From Lachnospiraceae bacterium (GTDB lineage Bacteria; Bacillota; Clostridia; Lachnospirales; Lachnospiraceae), in NCBI GenBank assembly GCA_900765975.1, contig CAAFTS010000186.1, positions 1-19,788 of the forward strand: a stretch of DNA of 19,788 bases. Reading direction: 5' to 3'. The position numbers and the translations under genes were made by a program. Below are positions 5,876 through 13,443 of this stretch, in pieces. The notes below the pieces were generated by a model. The model had not been told where the DNA came from. It ran no database searches and worked only from the letters and a program-made list of their open reading frames with translations. How positions within the stretch are numbered: position 1 is the stretch's first letter; the number at the start of each line of letters is the position of its first letter.

Positions 5876-7621
5876 ATGAAGAATAAGACATATAATAAGA
5901 AAAAGATGCTGGTCGTATTCGGCGCGGCAGTTGTTATTATTTTGGCACTTTTGGGGCGTCTTGTCTATTTAATGGTGTTTGATGCAGAGTATTATCAAAA
6001 ACGTGCAGAGGCGCTGCATGAACGGGAGCGGGAAATCAAAGCGGCCCGGGGAGAGATTGTGGATAGAAACGGAGTTGTGTTGGCTACAAATAAAACAGTC
6101 TGCACGATTTCGGTGATTCACAGTCAGATTGAAGATCCGGAAAAGGTGATTCGGATTCTGGCGGAGGAATTGGAACTGCCGGAGGAAACTGTACGGAAAC
6201 GTGTGGAAAAAGTGTCTTCAATGGAGAAAGTGAAGACGAATGTGGAAAAGGAAATCGGAGATAAAATCCGAAACTATAACCTTGCAGGAGTAAAGGTGGA
6301 TGAGGATTTTAAACGCTATTATCCCTATGGAGAACTAGCATCGAAGGTTTTGGGATTTACAGGCGGAGATAATCAGGGGATTATTGGTCTGGAGGTGAAA
6401 TATGAGGACGTTCTAAAGGGAACCAACGGAACAATTCTGACGATTACTGATGCCAGGGGAATCGAACTGGAAGGAATTGCAGAAAATCGGATCGAACCGG
6501 TTGCGGGAAATACTTTGAAAGTAAGCCTTGATTATAATATTCAATCTTTTTGTGAACAGGCGGCGGAAAAAGTGATGGAAGAAAAACAGGCAGAGGCGGT
6601 TTCGGTATTGCTGATGAATCCACAAAATGGGGAAATCCTGGCGATGGTCAACGTGCCGGAATTTGATTTGAATGCCCCTTTTGAACTTCCGGCAGAAGAG
6701 GGCGGACAAGAGTCGGTCTCAGATGAAAAGAAACAGAAGCTGCTGAACCAGATGTGGAGAAATCGCTGCATTAATGACACTTATGAACCAGGATCGACTT
6801 TTAAAATCATTACTTCTGCGGCGTGTTTAGAAGAAGGGGTGGTTCATTTGGAAGATACATTTTCTTGTCCTGGGTATCGAATTGTTGAAGATAGGAAGAT
6901 CCGGTGCCATAAAGTGGGAGGACATGGAAGTGAAACTTTTGTGCAGGGAATTCAAAATTCATGTAATCCGGTGTTTATGGATATCGGACTGCGTCTGGGG
7001 GCAGAACGATTTTATGATTATTTTTCGCAATTTGGGCTGCTTAATCTGACGAATGTAGATTTGCCAGGGGAGGCTGGAACGATTATGCATCGAAAAGAGG
7101 ACATTGGTCTGGTGGAATTGGCTACGATGACCTTTGGACAGTCGTTTCAAATTACACCGATTCAGATGCTTACAACAGTCAGTTCAATTATCAATGGAGG
7201 CCGGCGTGTTACGCCCCATCTAGGTGTAGAGATGTTAGATAAAAAAGGAAATACGCTGGAAACATATTCGTATAAAGAGGGGAAAGACGTGGTGTCCGAA
7301 GAAACTTCAGAGACTATGCGCATGCTTTTGGAAAGTGTTGTTTCAGAGGGATCTGGAAAAAATGCGTATATTGAGGGGTATCGGATTGGCGGAAAAACAG
7401 CGACTTCACAGACACTTCCGCGTAGCGCCAACCGGTATATAGCTTCGTTTATTGGCTTTGCACCTGCAGATCAGCCACAGGTGATTGGAATGGTGATTAT
7501 ACATGATCCACAAGGTGTCTATTATGGAGGAACGATTGCAGCACCGGTTTTAAAAGATATTTATGATAATGTGCTTCCGTATCTTGGGATTGAAAAAGAA
7601 GAAATGATGCGGTATACTTAA
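5876..7621 (+). CDS. Second class B penicillin-binding protein, SpoVD/FtsI-like
   Basis: 581 residues: TM helix about 11-33, the RGEIVDRNG motif at the start of the pedestal domain, then a transpeptidase domain with S307-T-F-K310 and S362-C-N364. The third box reads K507-T-A-T510 instead of the usual KTG(T). It lacks PASTA domains and the acidic tail of its upstream neighbour and ends soon after the transpeptidase domain. Tandem pairs of class B PBPs at this place are known in Bacillus (pbpB-spoVD), where the second serves spore cortex synthesis; by analogy this may be the sporulation enzyme, but that is inference. The ATG at 5876 has only a weak SD buried in the preceding hairpin, so expression is likely lower or conditional compared with the first PBP. 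Confidence 0.9.
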   Translation: MKNKTYNKKKMLVVFGAAVVIILALLGRLVYLMVFDAEYYQKRAEALHEREREIKAARGEIVDRNGVVLATNKTVCTISVIHSQIEDPEKVIRILAEELELPEETVRKRVEKVSSMEKVKTNVEKEIGDKIRNYNLAGVKVDEDFKRYYPYGELASKVLGFTGGDNQGIIGLEVKYEDVLKGTNGTILTITDARGIELEGIAENRIEPVAGNTLKVSLDYNIQSFCEQAAEKVMEEKQAEAVSVLLMNPQNGEILAMVNVPEFDLNAPFELPAEEGGQESVSDEKKQKLLNQMWRNRCINDTYEPGSTFKIITSAACLEEGVVHLEDTFSCPGYRIVEDRKIRCHKVGGHGSETFVQGIQNSCNPVFMDIGLRLGAERFYDYFSQFGLLNLTNVDLPGEAGTIMHRKEDIGLVELATMTFGQSFQITPIQMLTTVSSIINGGRRVTPHLGVEMLDKKGNTLETYSYKEGKDVVSEETSETMRMLLESVVSEGSGKNAYIEGYRIGGKTATSQTLPRSANRYIASFIGFAPADQPQVIGMVIIHDPQGVYYGGTIAAPVLKDIYDNVLPYLGIEKEEMMRYT

Positions 7622-7652
7622 TAAGTTAACAAAAGAATGAAGAGGTGGATCT

Positions 7653-8609
7653 ATGGCAAATCATGTAGTTATTCCGGTTTTGATATCATTTGTATTGAGT
7701 GTAATTATGGGACCTGTTGTTATCCCGTTTTTGAGAAAGTTAAAGATGGGGCAGACGGAGAGAGAAGAAGGCGTAAAATCTCATCTGAAAAAGGCAGGAA
7801 CGCCAACGATGGGCGGTGTTATGATTTTAGGAAGTGTTATTATAACATCTTTGTTTTATGTAAAAGACTATCCTAAGATTATTCCGGTTTTGTTTTTAAC
7901 AGTTGGATTTGGTCTGATTGGATTTTTAGATGATTATCTGAAAGTTGTAATGAAACGTTCCGATGGTCTCTTCCCGATGCAGAAAATGGCGCTGCAGATT
8001 GTAGTTACAGCTGTTTTCGCATTTTATGTTGTAAAAGTGGCGAAAGTACCGCTTACGATGCTGATTCCGTTTTCCGATGGAAAATACTGGGACATTGGAA
8101 TCTTTGCAATTCCGGTTCTTTTTGTTGCGGTATTGGGGACGGTCAACGGAACGAATTTTACCGACGGTCTGGATGGTCTGGCATCCAGCGTTACTGTTTT
8201 GGTGGCAACGTTCTTTACTGTAGTGGCAGTAGGAACAAAGAGTGGAATTGAACCGATTACGTGTGCGGTTGTCGGAGCTTTGATGGGATTTTTATTGTTC
8301 AATGTATATCCGGCAAGTGTATTTATGGGTGATACGGGCTCGCTTGCGCTGGGCGGATTTGTAGCGGGTACCGCATATATGATGCAGATGCCATTGTTTA
8401 TTATTATTGTAGGAATGATTTATCTTGTTGAAGTTGTGTCTGTCATCATTCAGGTTACTTATTTTAAAAAGACCGGAGGAAAGCGGTTCTTTAAAATGGC
8501 GCCGATTCATCATCATTTTGAATTATGCGGATGGTCAGAAACAAGAGTTGTTGCGGTATTTTCTATTATCACAGCGATTTTATGTCTGATCGCATTGATG
8601 GGGGTATAA
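7653..8609 (+). CDS. mraY: Phospho-N-acetylmuramoyl-pentapeptide-transferase MraY
   Basis: 318 residues with about ten hydrophobic helices. It transfers phospho-MurNAc-pentapeptide from UDP to undecaprenyl phosphate in the inner leaflet, making lipid I. Diagnostic motifs are all present: HLKKAGTPTMGGV near the N-terminus, the D93-D94 pair in LDDYLK, NGTNFTDGLDGLA, MGDTGSLALGGF, and PIHHHFELCGWSE near the C-terminus. The ATG at 7653 follows GAGGTGG (7642-7648). The gene starts 31 bp after the second PBP and is followed by murD after 5 bp, consistent with cotranscription. Confidence 0.97.
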   Translation: MANHVVIPVLISFVLSVIMGPVVIPFLRKLKMGQTEREEGVKSHLKKAGTPTMGGVMILGSVIITSLFYVKDYPKIIPVLFLTVGFGLIGFLDDYLKVVMKRSDGLFPMQKMALQIVVTAVFAFYVVKVAKVPLTMLIPFSDGKYWDIGIFAIPVLFVAVLGTVNGTNFTDGLDGLASSVTVLVATFFTVVAVGTKSGIEPITCAVVGALMGFLLFNVYPASVFMGDTGSLALGGFVAGTAYMMQMPLFIIIVGMIYLVEVVSVIIQVTYFKKTGGKRFFKMAPIHHHFELCGWSETRVVAVFSIITAILCLIALMGV

Positions 8610-8614
8610 TTACG

Positions 8615-9994
8615 ATGGATATAAAAGGAAAACAGGTGCTGGTTTTCGGTTCGGGAATCAGCGGTGTGGCAGCAAGCCGTCTTTTAATGAAGGAAGGGGC
8701 AGATGTCGTTTTATATGATGGCAATCAGAATCTGGATGCTGAGAAGATCAGCGCGGATATCCGGAGTGAAATACAGGAGGATGCAGGTGATTGCGGCAGT
8801 GTACAGGTGATTCTTGGAGAACTTCCTGAAACTGTTATGGACAGGTTATCTCTGGTTGTAATGAGTCCCGGTGTTCCGACAGACTTGCCGGTTGTGGAAA
8901 AGATGCGGACAAAGCTGATCCCGATCTGGGGAGAGATTGAACTGGCGTATGTATATGGAAAAGGGGATGTACTTGCTATTACAGGTACCAATGGGAAGAC
9001 AACGACCACTGCGCTTCTCGGCGAGATCATGAAGGCATACCGGGAACATACCTATGTGGTTGGCAATATCGGAAATCCTTATACAAGCGTTGCTTTGACA
9101 ATGCCGGAAGATTCGGTGACAGTAGCCGAAATGAGCAGTTTTCAGCTGGAGACAGTACACACATTTGCACCAAAGGTCAGTGCAATTTTAAATATTACAC
9201 CGGATCATTTGAATCGCCATCATACAATGGAGGCATACATTGATGCGAAAAAAAATATTGCAAAGAACCAGACAGCAGAAGATACGTGTGTGTTGAATTA
9301 TGAAGATGAAGTAACGCGCCGATTTGGAGAAAATATCGCTGCACAGGTTCTATATTTCAGCAGCCAGCGTAAACTGGAAAGAGGGATTTATCTGGAAGAT
9401 GGCAATCTCATTTATCATGTGGATGAAGAGCCGGTTGTTGTATGCAATGTAAAAGAATTAAAGCTATTGGGGCTGCATAATTATGAAAATGTAATGGCGG
9501 CAGTTGCGATGGCGGCAGCATATGGAGTGCCGATGGACAGCATCCGAAAAACAATCTGTGAATTCCAAGGTGTGGAACATCGAATTGAATTCGTAGCAGA
9601 GAAGAATGGGGTTGCATATTACAATGATTCCAAAGGTACCAATCCGGATGCGGCAATCAAAGGAATTCAGGCGATGAATCGTCCTACATTATTGATTGGC
9701 GGAGGTTATGATAAGGATTCTTCTTACGGGGAATGGATAGATGCTTTTGACGGCAAGGTGAAGAAACTGGTTCTGATCGGTGCCACGAGAGAAAAAATTG
9801 CGGCAGAAGCCAAAGAACATGGATTTGATGCCTGTGTATTTGCAGATACATTTGAAGAGGCAGTACAGATTTGTGTTGAAAACGCAAAGCCGGGAGATGC
9901 AGTTCTGCTTTCGCCGGCATGCGCAAGTTGGGGAATGTTTAAAAATTATGAAGAACGCGGAGATAAATTCAAAGAACTTGTAAATCAATTGTAA
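8615..9994 (+). CDS. murD: UDP-N-acetylmuramoyl-L-alanine--D-glutamate ligase MurD
   Basis: The frame is open from within mraY, but the true start is the ATG at 8615, giving MDIKGKQVLVFGSGISG and 459 residues, the usual MurD length. MurD is a cytoplasmic ATP-dependent ligase that adds D-glutamate to UDP-MurNAc-L-Ala. Seen in the sequence: an N-terminal Rossmann-like UMP-binding domain with GSGISGVAASRLL; the ATP-binding loop TGTNGKTTTT at residues 123-132 (Lys128); the NITPDHLNRH block; HRIEFV with YYNDSKGTNPDA in the third domain; and the C-terminal LLSPACASWGMFKNYEERG typical of MurD rather than MurC/E/F. It begins 5 bp after mraY, with a G-rich SD (8600-8604) inside the mraY end. Confidence 0.96.
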   Translation: MDIKGKQVLVFGSGISGVAASRLLMKEGADVVLYDGNQNLDAEKISADIRSEIQEDAGDCGSVQVILGELPETVMDRLSLVVMSPGVPTDLPVVEKMRTKLIPIWGEIELAYVYGKGDVLAITGTNGKTTTTALLGEIMKAYREHTYVVGNIGNPYTSVALTMPEDSVTVAEMSSFQLETVHTFAPKVSAILNITPDHLNRHHTMEAYIDAKKNIAKNQTAEDTCVLNYEDEVTRRFGENIAAQVLYFSSQRKLERGIYLEDGNLIYHVDEEPVVVCNVKELKLLGLHNYENVMAAVAMAAAYGVPMDSIRKTICEFQGVEHRIEFVAEKNGVAYYNDSKGTNPDAAIKGIQAMNRPTLLIGGGYDKDSSYGEWIDAFDGKVKKLVLIGATREKIAAEAKEHGFDACVFADTFEEAVQICVENAKPGDAVLLSPACASWGMFKNYEERGDKFKELVNQL

Positions 9995-10008
9995 GGAGTG
10001 TATTTGAA

Positions 10009-11094
10009 TTGGAGCGTCCGGCAAGAAAATTACATTATGATTATACAATGTTGATCGTTGTACTGCTGCTTGTAGTGATTGGTCTGGTTTTGCTGTACAG
10101 TACAAGTGCGTATAATGGTCAGATAAAGTTCCGGGACCCTTATTATTATCTGAAAAAGCAAGGGTTTGCAACAGCGCTTGGAATTTGTGGGATGCTGCTG
10201 GTGGCAGGCATTGATTATCATAAGTGGGTGCCGTTTGCCAATCTGGGATATCTGTCAGCGCTTTTGTTGTCGGTAGCAGTTATGGTTGTAGGAGATGAAT
10301 ACAATGGGTCCAAAAGATGGCTGTCTTTGGGCCCTGTTTCTTTTCAGCCTTCAGAGTTTGCAAAAGTAGCGGTTATACTGTTTCTGGCTTGCTTAATTAC
10401 GAAAAATGCAAAAAAAATGGGAAAATTTTCTACGATGGTGAAAGTGATGATACCGGTATTTCCAATTGTAGGATTAGTGGGAGCCAGTAATCTGAGCACT
10501 GCGATCATCATATTGGGAATTGCTGCGGTTCTGATTTTTGTTTCCAGTCCGAAATATGCGCAGTTTATCTGGATGGGAATTGCCGCAGTAGGATTTTTGG
10601 CGATTTTTCTTGCTCTGGAGAGTTATCGTCTGGAGCGTCTTGCTATCTGGCGGCATCCGGAGAACTATGAAAAGGGATATCAAACGCTGCAGGGGTTGTA
10701 TGCCATTGGTTCCGGAGGCTTGTTTGGAAGAGGCTTGGGAGAAAGTGTGCAGAAACTGGGATTTCTTCCGGAAGCGCAGAATGACATGATTTTTTCGATT
10801 ATCTGTGAAGAACTTGGACTTGTGGGAGCCGGGATTATTGTATTGCTATTTCTTGTTTTGATCTGGCGTTTTTTTGTGATTGCAACGCAGGCAAAGGATT
10901 TGCTGGGAGCCTTGATCGCTTCGGGGGCAATGGCACATATGATGATCCAGGTGATTTTGAATATAGCAGTAGTGACAAATTCGATTCCGAATACCGGAAT
11001 TACACTGCCCTTTATCAGTTATGGAGGAACTTCTGTTTTATTTCTTCTATTAGAAATGGGGCTTGTGTTAAGTGTATCAAATCTGGTAAAATGA
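10009..11094 (+). CDS. ftsW: SEDS peptidoglycan polymerase FtsW (SpoVE-like)
   Basis: 361 residues, about ten TM helices. Family marks: GSKRWLSLGPVSFQPSEFAK, NLSTAIII, YQTLQGLYAIGSGGLFGRGLG, LPEAQNDMIFSIICEELG with D259 at the position of the essential Asp of SEDS glycosyltransferases, and the TGITLPFISYGGTS C-terminus. It polymerises lipid II at the septum together with a class B PBP. The start is a TTG at 10009, chosen because AAGGAG (9993-9998) precedes it at acceptable spacing and the extra residues form the usual basic N-terminus; the first in-frame ATG, 13 codons later, has no SD and would trim into the first helix. Location after murD matches ftsW/spoVE in other Firmicutes. Confidence 0.94.
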   Translation: MERPARKLHYDYTMLIVVLLLVVIGLVLLYSTSAYNGQIKFRDPYYYLKKQGFATALGICGMLLVAGIDYHKWVPFANLGYLSALLLSVAVMVVGDEYNGSKRWLSLGPVSFQPSEFAKVAVILFLACLITKNAKKMGKFSTMVKVMIPVFPIVGLVGASNLSTAIIILGIAAVLIFVSSPKYAQFIWMGIAAVGFLAIFLALESYRLERLAIWRHPENYEKGYQTLQGLYAIGSGGLFGRGLGESVQKLGFLPEAQNDMIFSIICEELGLVGAGIIVLLFLVLIWRFFVIATQAKDLLGALIASGAMAHMMIQVILNIAVVTNSIPNTGITLPFISYGGTSVLFLLLEMGLVLSVSNLVK

Positions 11095-11117
11095 GCTAAG
11101 TGGAGGAGGACGCATAG

Positions 11118-11891
11118 ATGGCACGAAAGAGGAAAAGAAGAAAACGTAGGATCCGCTGGAAAGTTATTTTGGGACTGTTGGGAGCGGTTACGCTTCTTGT
11201 ACTCATAGGATATTTGGTAGTTATTTTATTTGAAACAAAGAAGATTAATGTAACAGGAACACAGTATTCTTCGGAACAGGCAGTAAAAGAATGGGTTCAG
11301 TCAGATCGGTATTCTTCCAATACATTATATATACTGTGGAAATATAACAAAAAGGACACAGAGCAGCTGCCGGCGATTGAACGGACGAAGGTCGAAATGG
11401 ATTCCCCATGGGAAGTGACTGTGCAGGTAACGGAAAAAATCTTTAGTGGCAGAATGGATTATGAAGGCGGTTTTTTGTATTTTGATGAGAGTGGAGTCGC
11501 ATCGCTGCAGAGTACAGAGGTAATTGAGGGCGTTCCGTATATCGAGGAAATGGCACTGACGTCTGATAAGATTCAATTTGGAAAAGTGCTTCCTGCCGCA
11601 GATCAGGATGTGTTTGATAAGATTTGTTCAGTGAATGCGTTAATGCAGAAATATAAGCTTACGCCAGAGAAGATCAATTGTGAGAATGGAAGTTTGACAC
11701 TTCACTTTGCTGGGGTGCGTGTACAGATCGGAATGGGAGAATATGAGGAAAAGATGGCGCAGGCAGTTCCGGTTTTGAAAAAGCTGGAGGAATTGTATCC
11801 GGGAAAGACAGGGGTGCTGCATTTAGAGAATTCTGTTTCGTCAGATTCTTCGATTCGGTTTGTGCCGGATGCAGAGGAACCAGCAGAATGA
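11118..11891 (+). CDS. ftsQ: Cell division protein FtsQ/DivIB
   Basis: 257 residues: a very basic cytoplasmic N-terminus (residues 1-14, mostly Lys/Arg), one TM helix (about 15-38), then an extracytoplasmic part that opens with a POTRA-like domain (KKINVTGTQYSSEQAVKEWV) and continues with the FtsQ beta domain, which includes IERTKVEMDSPWEVTVQVTEK. FtsQ/DivIB is the divisome scaffold that binds FtsL and FtsB/DivIC. The ATG at 11118 follows GGAGGAGG, 24 bp after ftsW. It is the last gene before the probable ftsZ promoter. Confidence 0.9.
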   Translation: MARKRKRRKRRIRWKVILGLLGAVTLLVLIGYLVVILFETKKINVTGTQYSSEQAVKEWVQSDRYSSNTLYILWKYNKKDTEQLPAIERTKVEMDSPWEVTVQVTEKIFSGRMDYEGGFLYFDESGVASLQSTEVIEGVPYIEEMALTSDKIQFGKVLPAADQDVFDKICSVNALMQKYKLTPEKINCENGSLTLHFAGVRVQIGMGEYEEKMAQAVPVLKKLEELYPGKTGVLHLENSVSSDSSIRFVPDAEEPAE

Positions 11892-11965
11892 TAGGGGAGG
11901 AAAGCTGGTAAAATGTGTAAAGATGCAGAATTGAATAAAAAAACAGGAAAATACACAAAAATCTA

Positions 11966-11994
11966 TTGATTATTTGCAAAAAAGACTTTATTAT
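11966..11994 (+). promoter_or_regulatory. Probable SigA promoter for ftsZ
   Basis: TTGATT (11966-11971), a 17-bp spacer and TATTAT (11989-11994) lie in the 191-bp gap between ftsQ and ftsZ. A direct repeat GTATCATT (12009-12016 and 12018-12025) falls just after the predicted start. The gap is otherwise AT-rich without recognisable genes and without a clear terminator after ftsQ, so ftsZ may be read both from here and from upstream. Confidence 0.5.
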
Positions 11995-12082
11995 ATACTT
12001 ATTGGAGTGTATCATTAGTATCATTCAATATAAAAGGGATGTATAAAAATTAATTAATAAGATGACAAAGGAGGAAATACTC

Positions 12083-13267
12083 TTGTTAGAAATTAAAACC
12101 AACGAATCAGAAGCAGCTGCAAGAATAATAGTTATTGGAGTCGGTGGAGGCGGTAACAACGCGGTAAACCGAATGATTGATGAGCAGATTGCAGGTGTAG
12201 AATTTATCGCAATTAATACAGATAAGCAGGCGTTACAGCTGTGTAAGGCACCGACACTGATGCAGATCGGTGAAAAACTTACAAAGGGACTGGGTGCCGG
12301 AGCTCAGCCGGAAGTAGGAGAAAAGGCTGCTGAAGAAAGTGCAGAAGAGATTTCTGCCGCAATCAAAGGCGCAGACATGGTATTTGTTACTTGTGGTATG
12401 GGCGGTGGTACCGGTACAGGTGCAACTCCGGTAGTAGCACGAATCGCAAAAGAAATGGGTGCATTGACAGTTGGTGTTGTAACAAAACCGTTCCGTTTTG
12501 AATCCAGAACACGTATGCAGAATGCACTTGCAGGTATTGACAAGTTAAAAGAAAATGTAGATACATTGATTGTAATTCCGAATGATAAGTTGTTGGAAGT
12601 TGTGGATCGAAGAACAACAATGCCGGAGGCTTTGAAAAAGGCAGACGAAGTACTGCAGCAAGGTATCCAGGGTATTACAGATTTGATCAACGTACCATCT
12701 TTGATCAACCTGGACTTCGCAGATGTTCAGACTGTTATGAAGGACAAAGGAATTGCACATATTGGTATTGGTGAAGGACGTGGCGATGATAAGGCTCTGG
12801 AAGCTGTAAAACAGGCTGTAGCAAGTCCGTTGCTTGAGACAACCATTCAGGGTGCATCTCATGTTATTATCAATGTATCCGGTGATATTACACTTATGGA
12901 TGCATCTGATGCAGCAGAGTATGTTCAGGAACTTGCAGGCGAAAATGCAAATATTATTTTTGGTGCTACATATGATGACAATAAGTCTGATGAAGCAACC
13001 ATTACAGTTATTGCAACAGGTCTGCATAATGTAGGTGGAAGTTCTTCAAAGTTGAAAGCAAGATTGGAAGGTCAGCAGAAGGTAGGATCTATTCTTCCAT
13101 CCGGAGATATGGTGAGCAGAAGTGCTGATTTGGAGAGCAGAACAGCAGGAAGAACAGCTGCGACAAGAACAACAGGCGGTACAATCCCTACACTGCAGCA
13201 GCCGAGAACTCCATCCGGAACAGTAAAAGAGCAATCAATTAAGATTCCGGATTTCTTTAAAAAATAA
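12083..13267 (+). CDS. ftsZ: Cell division protein FtsZ
   Basis: Tubulin-like GTPase that polymerises into the Z ring. I set the start at TTG 12083 because a perfect AAAGGAGG (12067-12074) sits 8 nt before it, giving a protein starting [15 protein letters not shown], 394 residues. An in-frame ATG at 12062 would place this SD inside the coding region and has no SD of its own. Seen: [13 protein letters not shown] near the N-terminus (residues 19-31), the tubulin signature GGGTGTG at 107-113, the TKPFRFE block, and the T7 loop N209-L-D211-F-A-D214 that completes GTP hydrolysis. A short Ser/Thr/Arg-rich linker leads to the C-terminal peptide IKIPDFFKK that binds membrane tethers such as SepF. No ftsA is next to it. 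A strong terminator follows. Confidence 0.97.
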   Translation: MLEIKTNESEAAARIIVIGVGGGGNNAVNRMIDEQIAGVEFIAINTDKQALQLCKAPTLMQIGEKLTKGLGAGAQPEVGEKAAEESAEEISAAIKGADMVFVTCGMGGGTGTGATPVVARIAKEMGALTVGVVTKPFRFESRTRMQNALAGIDKLKENVDTLIVIPNDKLLEVVDRRTTMPEALKKADEVLQQGIQGITDLINVPSLINLDFADVQTVMKDKGIAHIGIGEGRGDDKALEAVKQAVASPLLETTIQGASHVIINVSGDITLMDASDAAEYVQELAGENANIIFGATYDDNKSDEATITVIATGLHNVGGSSSKLKARLEGQQKVGSILPSGDMVSRSADLESRTAGRTAATRTTGGTIPTLQQPRTPSGTVKEQSIKIPDFFKK

Positions 13268-13278
13268 ATAAAGTGATG

Positions 13279-13306
13279 ACCGACAGGATTTTCCTGTCGG
13301 TTTTTT
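13279..13306 (+). terminator. Intrinsic terminator of ftsZ
   Basis: Perfect 10-bp arms ACCGACAGGA (13279-13288) and TCCTGTCGGT (13292-13301) with a TTT loop, followed by a T tract ending at 13306. The insertion sequence starts at the next base; its 8-bp target duplication left this U-tract intact. Confidence 0.95.
13299..13306 (+). repeat. Target site duplication, left copy
   Basis: GGTTTTTT directly before the left end of the IS is repeated exactly directly after its right end (14751-14758). Eight bases is the duplication length known for the ISL3 family. Confidence 0.9.
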
Positions 13307-13331
13307 GGCTCTAAGTCAATAGTTGGGGTGG
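13307..13331 (+). repeat. IS terminal inverted repeat, left
   Basis: Starts GGCTCTAA and ends GTTGGGGTGG; matches the reverse complement of 14726-14750 at 20 of 25 positions. Confidence 0.92.
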
Positions 13332-13416
13332 GATTTAAAAAATCCCGCTCCATTGTTGCGTTTGAAGGCATTTTGGTGTTGTTATGTAAAAATATCTGTT
13401 TTATTGCATGGCAAAT

Positions 13417-13437
13417 AAACCTTCAAGTGCCAGTCTG
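13417..13437 (+). repeat. Internal inverted repeat flanking the transposase, left copy
   Basis: A 21-bp sequence whose core is AGTGCCAGTCTG matches the reverse complement of 14652-14672 at 19 of 21 positions. The pair brackets the transposase gene a few bases outside its stop and start regions. It could be an internal transposase-binding site or a relic of element assembly. Confidence 0.7.
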
Positions 13438-13443
13438 TTAAAA

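Noticed and set aside
8525..8614. Upstream extension of murD into mraY
   Set aside because: The extra 30 codons are the out-of-frame end of mraY; MurD homology begins at 8615.
11898..11936. SigmaH-like promoter (AGGAAA ... GAAT) before ftsZ
   Set aside because: The spacing between the two halves is several bases too long for a SigmaH promoter.
11974..11999. TTGCAA with TATACT as the ftsZ promoter
   Set aside because: The spacer would be only 14 bp; TTGATT with TATTAT at 17 bp fits better.
12062..12082. ATG 12062 as ftsZ start
   Set aside because: It lacks an SD of its own and would put the perfect SD inside the coding region; TTG 12083 gives the family N-terminus.
13330..13346. GGGATTT/AAATCCC hairpin in the left IS end as a terminator
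   Set aside because: No T-run follows on either strand; more likely part of the IS end structure.
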